64,000 bases of DNA from contig NZ_LN890655.1 in assembly GCF_900066015.1 (NCBI RefSeq), forward strand, positions 2,272,726-2,336,725, given 5' to 3'. This DNA is from Candidatus Promineifilum breve. GTDB taxonomy: Bacteria > Chloroflexota > Anaerolineae > Promineifilales > Promineifilaceae. The notes under the pieces are model-generated. The model had not been told where the DNA came from and did no database searches. It saw nothing but the letters and a program-made list of their open reading frames with translations. Made by a program: the position numbers and the translations under genes. Below are positions 56,146 through 63,357 of the stretch, piece after piece; the stretch's first letter is position 1, and every line of letters begins with the position of its first letter.

Positions 56146-57018
56146 GTGAGCCTTTCCGGCCTGCTCGTCATCGATAAACCGCTGGGGCCAACGTCCCATG
56201 ACGTGGTTGGCCGTCTGCGCCGCCTGCTGGGCGTGCGCCGCGTGGGCCATGCCGGCACGCTCGACCCGCTGGCGAGTGGCCTGTTGCTGGTCGGCGTGGG
56301 CCGGGCGACGCGCTTCATTGAGTATCTCGTCGGGCTGGATAAGGTCTACGAGACGGTGGTGCGGCTGGGGCAGGCGACGACGACCTACGACGCCGAGGGC
56401 GAGGTGACCGCCGAAAGCCCGGTGACCGCCACCGCCGCCGACGTGGCCGCCGCGCTCGACGCCTTCCGCGGCCCCATCCGCCAGCGCGTGCCGTCCTATT
56501 CGGCGGTGAAGCGCGACGGCCAGCCGCTCTACAAAGCGGCGCGGCGCGGCGAGACGCTCGATCTTCCCGAGCGCGAGGTGACCATCCATGCCCTGGATGT
56601 ACTGGCTTATGAGCCGCCCCTGTTGACGTTGCGTGTGGCCGTGTCGTCGGGCACGTATATCCGCTCGCTGGCCCACGATCTGGGGCAGGCGCTGGGCTGT
56701 GGCGGGCACGTGGCCGGTTTGCGCCGGACGGGCGTCGGCCGCTTCACCCTGGCCGACGCGGTGGCGCTGGACGCGCTGACGCCGGAGAACGTCGCCGGCT
56801 ATGTGTTGCCGGCCGAGGCGGCCGTGGCTCATCTGGCGCGGGTGGCGTTTGATGAGGCTGAGGCCATCGCCCTGGGGTACGGGCAACGGCCGCCCGCGCC
56901 AATCGACGCGCCGCCGGGGGACGCGGCCGCGTTTGGGGCGGATGGGCGGTTTCTGGGAGTCGTGGCGGCCGTAGGGGGCGAGTGGCGGGCGAGGAAGATG
57001 GTCAGCGAGGCGGACTAG
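56146..57018 (+). CDS. truB: tRNA pseudouridine(55) synthase
   Basis: It makes pseudouridine 55 in tRNA. The start is GTG 56146, which gives GLLVIDKPLGPTSHDVV; upstream codons in this frame are a shadow of nrnA. The protein is 290 aa. The catalytic Asp is in GHAGTLDPLASG; other motifs are YSAVKRDGQPLYKAAR and GTYIRSLAHDLG. A C-terminal extension follows the PUA-like part. Its TAG stop shares the self-complementary CTAG (57015-57018) with the stop of the convergent Uma2 gene. Confidence 0.95.
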   Translation: MSLSGLLVIDKPLGPTSHDVVGRLRRLLGVRRVGHAGTLDPLASGLLLVGVGRATRFIEYLVGLDKVYETVVRLGQATTTYDAEGEVTAESPVTATAADVAAALDAFRGPIRQRVPSYSAVKRDGQPLYKAARRGETLDLPEREVTIHALDVLAYEPPLLTLRVAVSSGTYIRSLAHDLGQALGCGGHVAGLRRTGVGRFTLADAVALDALTPENVAGYVLPAEAAVAHLARVAFDEAEAIALGYGQRPPAPIDAPPGDAAAFGADGRFLGVVAAVGGEWRARKMVSEAD

Positions 57019-57578
57019 CCGAGGACGCTCTCTACCATCAGGCTTAGATCGGACAAATAAAGCGCGTTTAGCTTGTCGCCGCACCGCAGTTGACGTGTCT
57101 CACCATAGCCCGCTTCGCTTGGCGCACGGTAAACGTCGACGGTTTGTTGCAAGAGCGACACTATCCACACTTCAAGGATACCTGTCCGCGCGTAAAGTGG
57201 CAGCTTCACGTCACGGTAAAAGGAGAGGGCGAATTCCGTGACCTCGACCACCAATAAAGTATCTTTCGGCTCCGGGAAACCTGAGGCGTAGTAGTCTGAT
57301 TGCCACCGAACAATTGATATATCAGGTTGCGGTTCTGAATAATCGTCAAGCCGAATAGCTCCATGTGCCCGTACTAGCACAGATGCCAGGTTCAATTGAT
57401 AGAGTTGATCGTGTAGACGATTTACGACCGCCGAGTGGCGCGGTGTAGGCGTGTCCATCGCCAAGATCACCCCGTCGATTAACTCTACCCGGTCATCCTT
57501 CGTGAGGACGCCTGTTGCGATCATCTTTTCGTATTGTTGAACGGTAAATCGCGTGCGCGTGATATGATCCTCAGTCAT
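57015..57578 (-). CDS. Uma2-family putative nuclease (PD-(D/E)XK, DUF820)
   Basis: A 187-residue protein of the Uma2/DUF820 family, which is abundant in Cyanobacteria and Chloroflexota. The core is EPQPDISIVRW, then LLVVEVTEFALSFYRDVKLPLYARTGILEVWIV (described in part), giving the D...E.T...K pattern of PD-(D/E)XK enzymes. The biological role is unknown. It interrupts the usual truB-ribF adjacency on the opposite strand. Confidence 0.88.
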   Translation of the reverse strand: MTEDHITRTRFTVQQYEKMIATGVLTKDDRVELIDGVILAMDTPTPRHSAVVNRLHDQLYQLNLASVLVRAHGAIRLDDYSEPQPDISIVRWQSDYYASGFPEPKDTLLVVEVTEFALSFYRDVKLPLYARTGILEVWIVSLLQQTVDVYRAPSEAGYGETRQLRCGDKLNALYLSDLSLMVESVLG

Positions 57579-57703
57579 GCGTAGATTATAACCACATCAC
57601 ATTGTTAGACAGCTACGCCTAAAATGCCCGGTTTTCACCGCATCTGATACAATTTCCTGCGTCAACCGCAATAACCAGCGCGGCCTTGACCCGCAAACAA
57701 CCT
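57579..57703. other. short divergent gap before ribF
   Basis: A TACAAT near 57648 might be a -10 for ribF. Nothing else was seen. Confidence 0.35.
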
Positions 57704-58636
57704 ATGACTCAATCCTTCGTTCGCGTCACCCACCTAGACGAAGTCGATCACAAACAACCCACCTACGTCGCCATCGGCTCATTCGACGGCGTGCATCGGG
57801 GCCACCAGGCATTGCTGCGGCGTATGGCCGAGCAGGCCCACGCCGCGGGCCGGCGCGCCGCGGCGCTGACCTTTTTCCCCCATCCGCGCCGCGTCCTCCA
57901 GACGTTGCCGCCGCGCTTCTACCTGACCACGCTCGACGAGCGCGTCCACCTGCTGGCCGAGCAGGGCATCGATCTGATCATCACCCACCCGTTCGACGAC
58001 GAAGTGCGCCGCATCCGCGCCGCCGATTTCGTCGATCAACTGCTGGCCGCGCTGGACATGAAGCAGCTGTGGGGCGGCGATTTCGCCCTCGGCTTTCGCC
58101 GCGAGGGGGACGTGCCCTTCTTGCGTCAGCAGGGGCAGGAGAAGGGCTTCACCGTAGAAACGATTGATGGGCCGGTGATGTGGAACGGCGACATGGTCAG
58201 CAGCCGGCGGGTGCGGGCGGCACTGGAGGCCGGCGATATGGCCGAGGTCAGCGGCTGTCTGGGCCGCCATTTCTGCGTGCGCGGCCCGGTGGTGAAAGGC
58301 GACCAGCGCGGCCGGACAATCGGCTTCCCCACGGCCAACCTGGCCGTATGGGACGAGTTGTTCTTGCCGGGCAACGGCGTCTATGCCACCTATATCTGGG
58401 TGCGGGGGCAGCGGCGGGCGGCGGCGACCAACGTGGGCGTGCGGCCGACGGTCGACGGCCTCAAGCTGACCGTGGAGGCCCATATCCTCGATTTCGACGA
58501 TGACATCTATGGCGAGGACGTGCGGCTGGAGTTCGTGCGCCGCATCCGGCCGGAGATGAAGTTTGGCGGGTTGGGGGAATTGAAGGCGCAGATCGCGGCC
58601 GATGTGGCCCAGGTGAAGGAAGAATTGGCGTTATAA
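57704..58636 (+). CDS. ribF: bifunctional riboflavin kinase/FAD synthetase
   Basis: It makes FMN and FAD. The 310-residue protein starts at ATG 57704; a TTG at 57686 is in frame. The N-terminal FMN adenylyltransferase domain has GSFDGVHRGHQALL (about 25-38) and SSRRVRAAL. The C-terminal flavokinase domain has GRTIGFPTANL and NVGVRPTV. It normally follows truB; here the Uma2 gene intervenes. A half-copy of a CACAGATT-type repeat begins directly after the stop. Confidence 0.95.
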   Translation: MTQSFVRVTHLDEVDHKQPTYVAIGSFDGVHRGHQALLRRMAEQAHAAGRRAAALTFFPHPRRVLQTLPPRFYLTTLDERVHLLAEQGIDLIITHPFDDEVRRIRAADFVDQLLAALDMKQLWGGDFALGFRREGDVPFLRQQGQEKGFTVETIDGPVMWNGDMVSSRRVRAALEAGDMAEVSGCLGRHFCVRGPVVKGDQRGRTIGFPTANLAVWDELFLPGNGVYATYIWVRGQRRAAATNVGVRPTVDGLKLTVEAHILDFDDDIYGEDVRLEFVRRIRPEMKFGGLGELKAQIAADVAQVKEELAL

Positions 58637-58682
58637 GAAAGAAGAATCCACAGATTTCAAAGATTACGCAGATTTGAAAAGA
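58637..58682 (+). repeat. CACAGATT-type half repeat after ribF (R9)
   Basis: GAATCCACAGATTTCAAAG and ATTACGCAGATT words directly follow the ribF TAA, without a complementary right arm. It looks like one arm of a related element. Confidence 0.6.
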
Positions 58683-58694
58683 GTGAACGGGGAG

Positions 58695-59300
58695 CTAGTT
58701 GGCCGCGGCCCAGACGTCGGCGACGGGGACGGTGAAGCCGGGCAGTAGGGAAGAGGTGGCCGTGTCGCCGGCGATGAAGCGGCCGTGTTCGACGTACTCC
58801 TTGCCCTCCAGGCGCAACACGAAAATTACCTCTTCTTGGGGATCGACGATCCAGTATTCGGGGATGCCGGCCTGGGCGTAGTCGCGGCGTTTGTTAATGT
58901 AAACGCGATCTCGATCCTCAGCTTCACCCATTACTATTTCCATAACCAGCGCGGCCCGGTCGGGGTAGTCGCCGACAATTGCCGCGCGTTGTTCAACGCT
59001 GAGGTACAACAAGTCAGGTTCACGATATTCGCCGGGAGCGAGTTTGAGCGGCAGTGGAGCAGGCAGCACGTTTCCGCCATGCTCCTTACAATAATCATAT
59101 AAGACAGTGAGCAAGTGTCCGAGGATACTCTGATGCCTCAGGTCAGGCATCGGTGGGAAGATGAGGCAGCCGCGCGAGAGTTCGACAAAATGGTTAGTAT
59201 TGAGAGCCAGATACTCAGTTTCTGACCAATTGCCTTGGGTGGGGAATAAACGCGCCAGTTCCCAGACGGGTTCGCCTTCCACGTGGACTGCGCGCGTCAT
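58695..59300 (-). CDS. Uma2-family putative nuclease (DUF820), second copy
   Basis: A 201-residue member of the Uma2 family with YREPDLLYL, LVMEIVMGEAEDRDR, RDYAQAGIPEYWIVDP and LLPGFTVPV. It differs clearly from the copy at 57015. Its start overlaps the stop of the upstream nucleotidyltransferase gene by four bases, so they form an operon. Confidence 0.88.
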   Translation of the reverse strand: MTRAVHVEGEPVWELARLFPTQGNWSETEYLALNTNHFVELSRGCLIFPPMPDLRHQSILGHLLTVLYDYCKEHGGNVLPAPLPLKLAPGEYREPDLLYLSVEQRAAIVGDYPDRAALVMEIVMGEAEDRDRVYINKRRDYAQAGIPEYWIVDPQEEVIFVLRLEGKEYVEHGRFIAGDTATSSLLPGFTVPVADVWAAAN

Positions 59301-59899
59301 TGCTCGTTGCCTCCGTTCGTGGAACTTTCTTTTCCAGACGAGTCAAAGCGTGAGAAACGTGCTTGCAGATCGCGCACGATCTCACGAATCTCGTGTAGGT
59401 CTGTGTCGCTGATGAACAGTTCTAATTCGGTCAGGATTCCAGCAACATCCGGCTGGTAGGCGCGCAATAAAGTAGCCACGTCGTTCTCATAAATACCGAC
59501 CTTGACAAAATCCCCTTGCCGGTAGAGAGAAGGCAGCGCGTAAAGTTTAAGCAGAACCAGCCCCTCGACCGTTGCTGTTGTGATTGTGCTTTCGGCGAAG
59601 GAACGCGGCGTGGCATGAGCTTTCTGCACGTAGGCAAAGAGAGGATTGCGGGTCAGGAGCATGTCGATTTGCAGCCCATCGAACTCCCCCCGCGCAAAAT
59701 ACTCATCGCTCTGTGTGATGCGAATTTCGGGAAGCTGCTGCAAAGAAGACAGCGCGATGATCAAGTCGATGTCCTGCGTATTGCGCCCGGCGACGTATTG
59801 TAGCAGCGCCACCCCACCAACGAGCACGTAGTCAACGCGGCGCTCGTCCAACAATGAAAAAAGGCGCGCCACCGTCGTCCGCAGATCATCTTCGTTCAT
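59297..59899 (-). CDS. nucleotidyltransferase-fold protein (AbiEii/DUF6036-like)
   Basis: A 200-residue protein with YVLVGGVALLQYVAGRNTQDIDLII, a GG...DxDL nucleotidyltransferase core, and FDGLQIDMLL supplying a third acidic site. I start at ATG 59899; the frame is open to 59980. Related proteins act as toxins (AbiEii) or as partners of other TA genes. Coupling to a Uma2 nuclease by a four-base overlap suggests joint function, which is unknown. Confidence 0.72.
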   Translation of the reverse strand: MNEDDLRTTVARLFSLLDERRVDYVLVGGVALLQYVAGRNTQDIDLIIALSSLQQLPEIRITQSDEYFARGEFDGLQIDMLLTRNPLFAYVQKAHATPRSFAESTITTATVEGLVLLKLYALPSLYRQGDFVKVGIYENDVATLLRAYQPDVAGILTELELFISDTDLHEIREIVRDLQARFSRFDSSGKESSTNGGNEQ

Positions 59900-60019
59900 G
59901 GAAGGTTGATTCCAGTTCTTGAAGTCAAAGACGAGGCCATTGTGGATGATTTCGCCGATGGTGATGGAAGAAAAGATCATTGCCGAATTATATCATGTAG
60001 CTGCCCGACTGTGCTTTGT

Positions 60020-60247
60020 TCAGAAGTTCCTCGATCGACAACAATGGCTCTTAGCGGGACGGCTGTTATTCGTTCGGCCAATGGATAGAATTTTGCCCCT
60101 GGATAGATTACGATCAGCGGAAGTCATCACAACTACAAATTGCTCCTCACGCCACCTTTGCAACAATTGAGCAGGCACACCGCGGCTGAAAAATATGCCG
60201 CTGATCCAGACGTTCGTATCAAGGACGACACGAGGTGATGCAGCCAT
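60020..60247 (-). pseudogene. truncated PIN-domain toxin
   Basis: ATG 60247 opens 75 codons. The first 43 or so match the start of PIN-family toxins: VVLDTNVWISGIFFSRGVPAQLLQRWREEQF. The usual protein is about 140 residues with three more acidic residues; here the frame ends after an unrelated Arg/Ser-rich tail. The following DNA in another frame (AERITAVPLRAIVVDRG) looks like a different gene fragment. It is probably a deletion or rearrangement product and not an active nuclease. Its antitoxin gene is upstream and intact. Confidence 0.7.
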
Positions 60248-60264
60248 GACAGGAATGATGGTAG

Positions 60265-60555
60265 CTAATCAGATGCAAGAACCCTCTCGATCTCATCCTC
60301 GCTCACTTCATCCGGGTCAATCCCTTGTTTCCGTAAATAAGCATCAAAAGCCCCCTGCGTCTGGGACGCCAACTCATTAAACCAGGCCCGGCGAATTAAA
60401 TCATCCAGATAGGCGACATCGACAAGTGCGACGCGAGGCTTGCCGCCTTTGGTTAGCACCCAAAATTCATCTGATTTGGCTTCATCGACGAGTTCGCTTA
60501 GCCTGCCGCGAGCATCCGTAACAGACACAATGCGTTCTACATCCACTTTCAACAT
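60265..60555 (-). CDS. Phd/YefM-type antitoxin
   Basis: A 96-residue antitoxin starting at ATG 60555 after GAGGTGATC. The N-terminal DNA-binding fold IVSVTDARGRLSELVDEAKSDEFWVLTKGGKP, then ALVDVAYLDDLI, is the Phd/YefM pattern. The C-terminal helical part should bind the toxin. The partner PIN gene downstream is truncated, so this may be an orphan antitoxin. A perfect palindrome just upstream is its probable operator. Confidence 0.85.
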   Translation of the reverse strand: MLKVDVERIVSVTDARGRLSELVDEAKSDEFWVLTKGGKPRVALVDVAYLDDLIRRAWFNELASQTQGAFDAYLRKQGIDPDEVSEDEIERVLASD

Positions 60556-60582
60556 GATCACCTCGCTTAATAGAAAACAAAT

Positions 60583-60626
60583 GTACAGTATAATGTCAAT
60601 TATACTGTACGTTCCATTTGCAGCAA
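60583..60626 (-). promoter_or_regulatory. promoter with perfect 12-bp operator palindrome for the antitoxin gene
   Basis: GTACAGTATAAT (60583-60594) and ATTATACTGTAC (60599-60610) are exact complements around GTCA. On the minus strand TTGCTG (60626-60621) and TATAAT (60604-60599) are 16 bases apart, so the palindrome covers the -10. This is the layout expected for Phd-type autorepression. Confidence 0.8.
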
Positions 60627-60635
60627 GCCCCATTT

Positions 60636-62807
60636 TTAATGGATCTGTACCGGATCCTTAATCGCCCCACGGTCGAACAAGTGATCGGAATACCCCTCAT
60701 CCAACCCCACCGGCGCATCCGTCTTCTCAATCTTGACCGCCGTATTCTTGTAATCCGGTATCTTGGCCCGCTCGTCGATGCGATCCAGCGTCAGCAGGTT
60801 GGCCGCCGCCTCGGCGAAGTGGAAGGGCACGAAGATCGTGCCGGCCGGCGACCGCCCCGTCATCAGCACGCGCAGGGTGATCGTGCCGCGCCGCGAGGAG
60901 ACGTTGACCCAATCCCCGGTGACCAGGCCCAGCGCCGCCGCGTCGTCGGGGCTGATCTCGCACACCGCTTCGGGGTAGACGTCCTCCAGCCGCGAACGGC
61001 CGGTCATGGTGCTGCCGCTCCAGTGGTAGAGCACGCGGCCGGTGCTGAGATTATAGGGGTATTCAGCGTCGGGCTGCTCCGATTCCGTGCCATAGTCCAC
61101 GGCCCAGAACTTGCCCCGGCCGCGCGGGAACTCCTCGGCGAAGAGGAAGGGCGTGCCGGGATGGTCGAAGCTGGGGCAGGGCCAATGGACGCCGCCCTCG
61201 CGCTCCAGCCGGGCGTAGTCGATGCCCCGGAAGTCGGGCGTCACGCGGCGCATCTCTTCCCAGATCTGTTCGGGATGGGTGTAGTCGAAGCCGGCCGACA
61301 GTTTGATGCCCCGCCGCGCCTCCACCCGCCGGCCGAGGTCGGACAGGATGTCCCAATCGGCCCGCGAGTTGCCCACCGGCGGCACGGCCGCCCGGCAACG
61401 CTGCACCCGCCGGTCGGTGTTGGTGAAGGTGCCGTCCTTCTCAGCAAAGCTGGTGGCCGGCAGGATCACGTCGGCCATCTCGCCCGTCTCGTTGATGAAG
61501 ATGTCCTGGCAGACGAGGAATTGCAGCTTCTCCAGCGCGTGGCGGGCATGGGTCTGGTTCGGCTCGCTCATCATCGGGTTCTCGCCCAACACGAACATGG
61601 CCCGCACTTCCTCGGTATAGCAGGCGTCGCACATCTCCGTGGCCGTCAGGCCGGGCGATGGGCTGAGAGGCACACCCCACGTCGTCTGGAACAGGTCGCG
61701 CACGGCGGGATCGTCCACGCGCTGGTAGGCGGTGTAGACGTTGGGCAGGCCGCCGCTATCGGAGCAGCCCTGGACGTTGTTCTGGCCGCGCAAGGGGTTG
61801 AGGCCCGTGCCCGCCCGGCCCACGTGGCCGCACATCAGGGCCAGATTGACCAGCGACAGGGTGTTGTCCGTGCCGTGGGTGCTCTGGCTGATGCCCATGC
61901 CCCAGTAGATGGCCGCCCGCCCGGCGTTGGCGTAGATGCGGGCCGCCTCACGGATCGATTCGGCCGGCACGCCGCTGACTTCCTCGGCCCACTCCGGCGT
62001 GAACGATTCCAGCGTCTCCAGATATTCGTTGAAGCCTTCGGTGCGCTGGGCGATGAAGTTGGGGTCGTACAGTTCTTCCTTGACGATGGTGTGGGCCATG
62101 GCCTGGAAGACGGCCACGTCGCTGCCGGGATTCTGGCGCAGCCATAGCGTGGCGAAGTTGGTCATATCGATGCGCCGCGGATCGATGACGATGAGCTTGG
62201 CCCCGTTCTGGCGCACGGCGCGCTTCAGGAAGTTGGAGATGACCGGATGGGTCTCGGTGGTGTTGCTGCCGGTGACGATGAACGCCTCCAGATTCTCCAT
62301 CTCGGCGATAGAGTTGGACATGGCGCTGCTGCCGATGGACAGTTGTAGCCCTGTCACCGACCCGGCATGGCACAGCCGGGCGCAATGGTCGATGTTGTTG
62401 GTGCCCATCAGGGAGCGGATGAACTTCTGGAAGACGTAGTTGTCCTCGTTGGTGGCCTTGGCGCTGGCGAAGCTGGCGATGGCGTCATTGCCGTATTCGC
62501 GCGTGACGCGCACCAGCTCGTCGGCGCACAGGTCGAGCGCCTCATCCCACGACGCCTCGCGCCAGACGGGCGGGGCGCTGCGGCCCTCGGCGCGGTTGAC
62601 GCGGATGAGCGGCGTGCGCACCCGGCCGGGATGCTTCACGTAATCCGTGCCGAAGCGCCCCTTGACGCACAGCATCCCATAGTTCGGGGCGGCGTCGAAC
62701 GGCGCTTCGACGGCATAGATGAACTCATCCTTGACCTTCAGATGCATCTGGCAACCTACGCCACAGTAGGGGCAGGTCGTGCGGACGATTCTATCTGGGA
62801 CGATCAT
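60636..62807 (-). CDS. fdhA: formate dehydrogenase alpha subunit, molybdopterin-dependent (Cys form)
   Basis: It oxidises formate to CO2 at a Mo or W bis-pterin site in the cytoplasm. The 723-residue protein has the N-terminal [4Fe-4S] ligands Cys12, Cys15, Cys19 and Cys47 (CPYCGVGC...GMLCVKG) with Lys49 for electron transfer. The metal ligand is Cys146 in DHCARLCHAGSV, with His147, the position of selenocysteine 140 and His141 in E. coli FdhH. It has no export signal. The upstream gene on the same strand encodes a NuoG/HoxU-like iron-sulfur protein, which points to an NAD(P)- or ferredoxin-linked soluble enzyme. A mobile-looking cassette lies between the two genes. Confidence 0.92.
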   Translation of the reverse strand: MIVPDRIVRTTCPYCGVGCQMHLKVKDEFIYAVEAPFDAAPNYGMLCVKGRFGTDYVKHPGRVRTPLIRVNRAEGRSAPPVWREASWDEALDLCADELVRVTREYGNDAIASFASAKATNEDNYVFQKFIRSLMGTNNIDHCARLCHAGSVTGLQLSIGSSAMSNSIAEMENLEAFIVTGSNTTETHPVISNFLKRAVRQNGAKLIVIDPRRIDMTNFATLWLRQNPGSDVAVFQAMAHTIVKEELYDPNFIAQRTEGFNEYLETLESFTPEWAEEVSGVPAESIREAARIYANAGRAAIYWGMGISQSTHGTDNTLSLVNLALMCGHVGRAGTGLNPLRGQNNVQGCSDSGGLPNVYTAYQRVDDPAVRDLFQTTWGVPLSPSPGLTATEMCDACYTEEVRAMFVLGENPMMSEPNQTHARHALEKLQFLVCQDIFINETGEMADVILPATSFAEKDGTFTNTDRRVQRCRAAVPPVGNSRADWDILSDLGRRVEARRGIKLSAGFDYTHPEQIWEEMRRVTPDFRGIDYARLEREGGVHWPCPSFDHPGTPFLFAEEFPRGRGKFWAVDYGTESEQPDAEYPYNLSTGRVLYHWSGSTMTGRSRLEDVYPEAVCEISPDDAAALGLVTGDWVNVSSRRGTITLRVLMTGRSPAGTIFVPFHFAEAAANLLTLDRIDERAKIPDYKNTAVKIEKTDAPVGLDEGYSDHLFDRGAIKDPVQIH

Positions 62808-62827
62808 GTTTGGTCTCCTTCTAAGAG

Positions 62828-62867
62828 ATAGAACGCGGATGACACGGATTTACGCGGATTTTCGCTG
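62828..62867 (+). repeat. left terminal inverted repeat of GxxExxY cassette (R8L)
   Basis: It begins ATAGAACGCGGATGACACGG and ends GCGGATTTTCGCTG. It encodes the last residues (QRKSA) and the stop of the GxxExxY protein on the minus strand, and sits about 20 bases before the fdhA start codon. Confidence 0.85.
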
Positions 62868-63269
62868 ATAAGAGAATGGGCCTTCTATGTCAGTTGGATG
62901 GGTGAATACTTTGCGCCTGATCTGTGGCTTTGGCCCAAAGAACAATAAGAGGCCCACTTCCATACCGGTTGCTTTCAGGTAATTGATCAATTGGGCTTCA
63001 TGCGCCTGATTTAATGCGACGCCGCACTTCAGTTCGACGATAATGCACTGGTTTACGATCAGATCTGCAAAGTATTCTCCAACCGGTACTCCTTTGTACC
63101 AAACTGTGATTGGCGTTTGGGTAGTAACAGTGAAGCCCCGTTGCCGCAATTCATAGCAAAGGGCGTTTTCATAGACTTTTTCGAGGAAACCATAGCCCAG
63201 CGTGTTATTAACGTGATAAAAGGCGCTAATGATTCCATCGGTCACGTCTTTAAATTTTAGTTCGGCCAT
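62850..63269 (-). CDS. GxxExxY protein, PD-(D/E)XK nuclease-like
   Basis: A 139-residue protein starting at ATG 63269. The family name motif is GFLEKVY (Gly27, Glu30, Tyr33). The nuclease core is Asp69 in EYFADLIV, then Glu79-Leu-Lys81 in IIVELKCG, the D...ExK pattern. GxxExxY proteins are widespread in environmental bacteria, often in several copies; their function is not established to my knowledge. The C-terminal residues are encoded by the left inverted repeat. A longer open frame from a TTG at 63302 is less likely. Confidence 0.88.
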   Translation of the reverse strand: MAELKFKDVTDGIISAFYHVNNTLGYGFLEKVYENALCYELRQRGFTVTTQTPITVWYKGVPVGEYFADLIVNQCIIVELKCGVALNQAHEAQLINYLKATGMEVGLLLFFGPKPQIRRKVFTHPTDIEGPFSYQRKSA

Positions 63270-63317
63270 TTTCTTATCCCAGCCCAGGCCCTTATATTGC
63301 AATGGCTTGATAGTAAA

Positions 63318-63357
63318 CAGCGAAAATCCGCGTCAATCCGCGTCATCCGCGTTCTAT
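63318..63357 (-). repeat. right terminal inverted repeat of GxxExxY cassette (R8R)
   Basis: The exact inverse of the left repeat except for two bases. On the minus strand, the upstream gene ends GAA GAA TAG and the repeat ATAGAACGCGG starts inside those codons. Confidence 0.85.

Larger units (their letters stand above)
62828..63357. mobile_element. 530-base cassette: GxxExxY nuclease gene between 40-base terminal inverted repeats
   Basis: Left repeat 62828-62867 and right repeat 63318-63357 are inverted copies matching at 38 of 40 positions (ATAGAACGCGGATGAC... ). The repeats carry CGCGGATT words related to the ACGGAT family. They enclose one gene, whose stop codon lies inside the left repeat. 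The right repeat starts within the stop codon of the upstream iron-sulfur gene. No clear target-site duplication is visible. Confidence 0.8.

Noticed and set aside
60636-62807. Selenocysteine at the formate dehydrogenase active site
   Set aside because: The codon at the metal-ligand position reads Cys (Cys146) and no in-frame TGA is needed.
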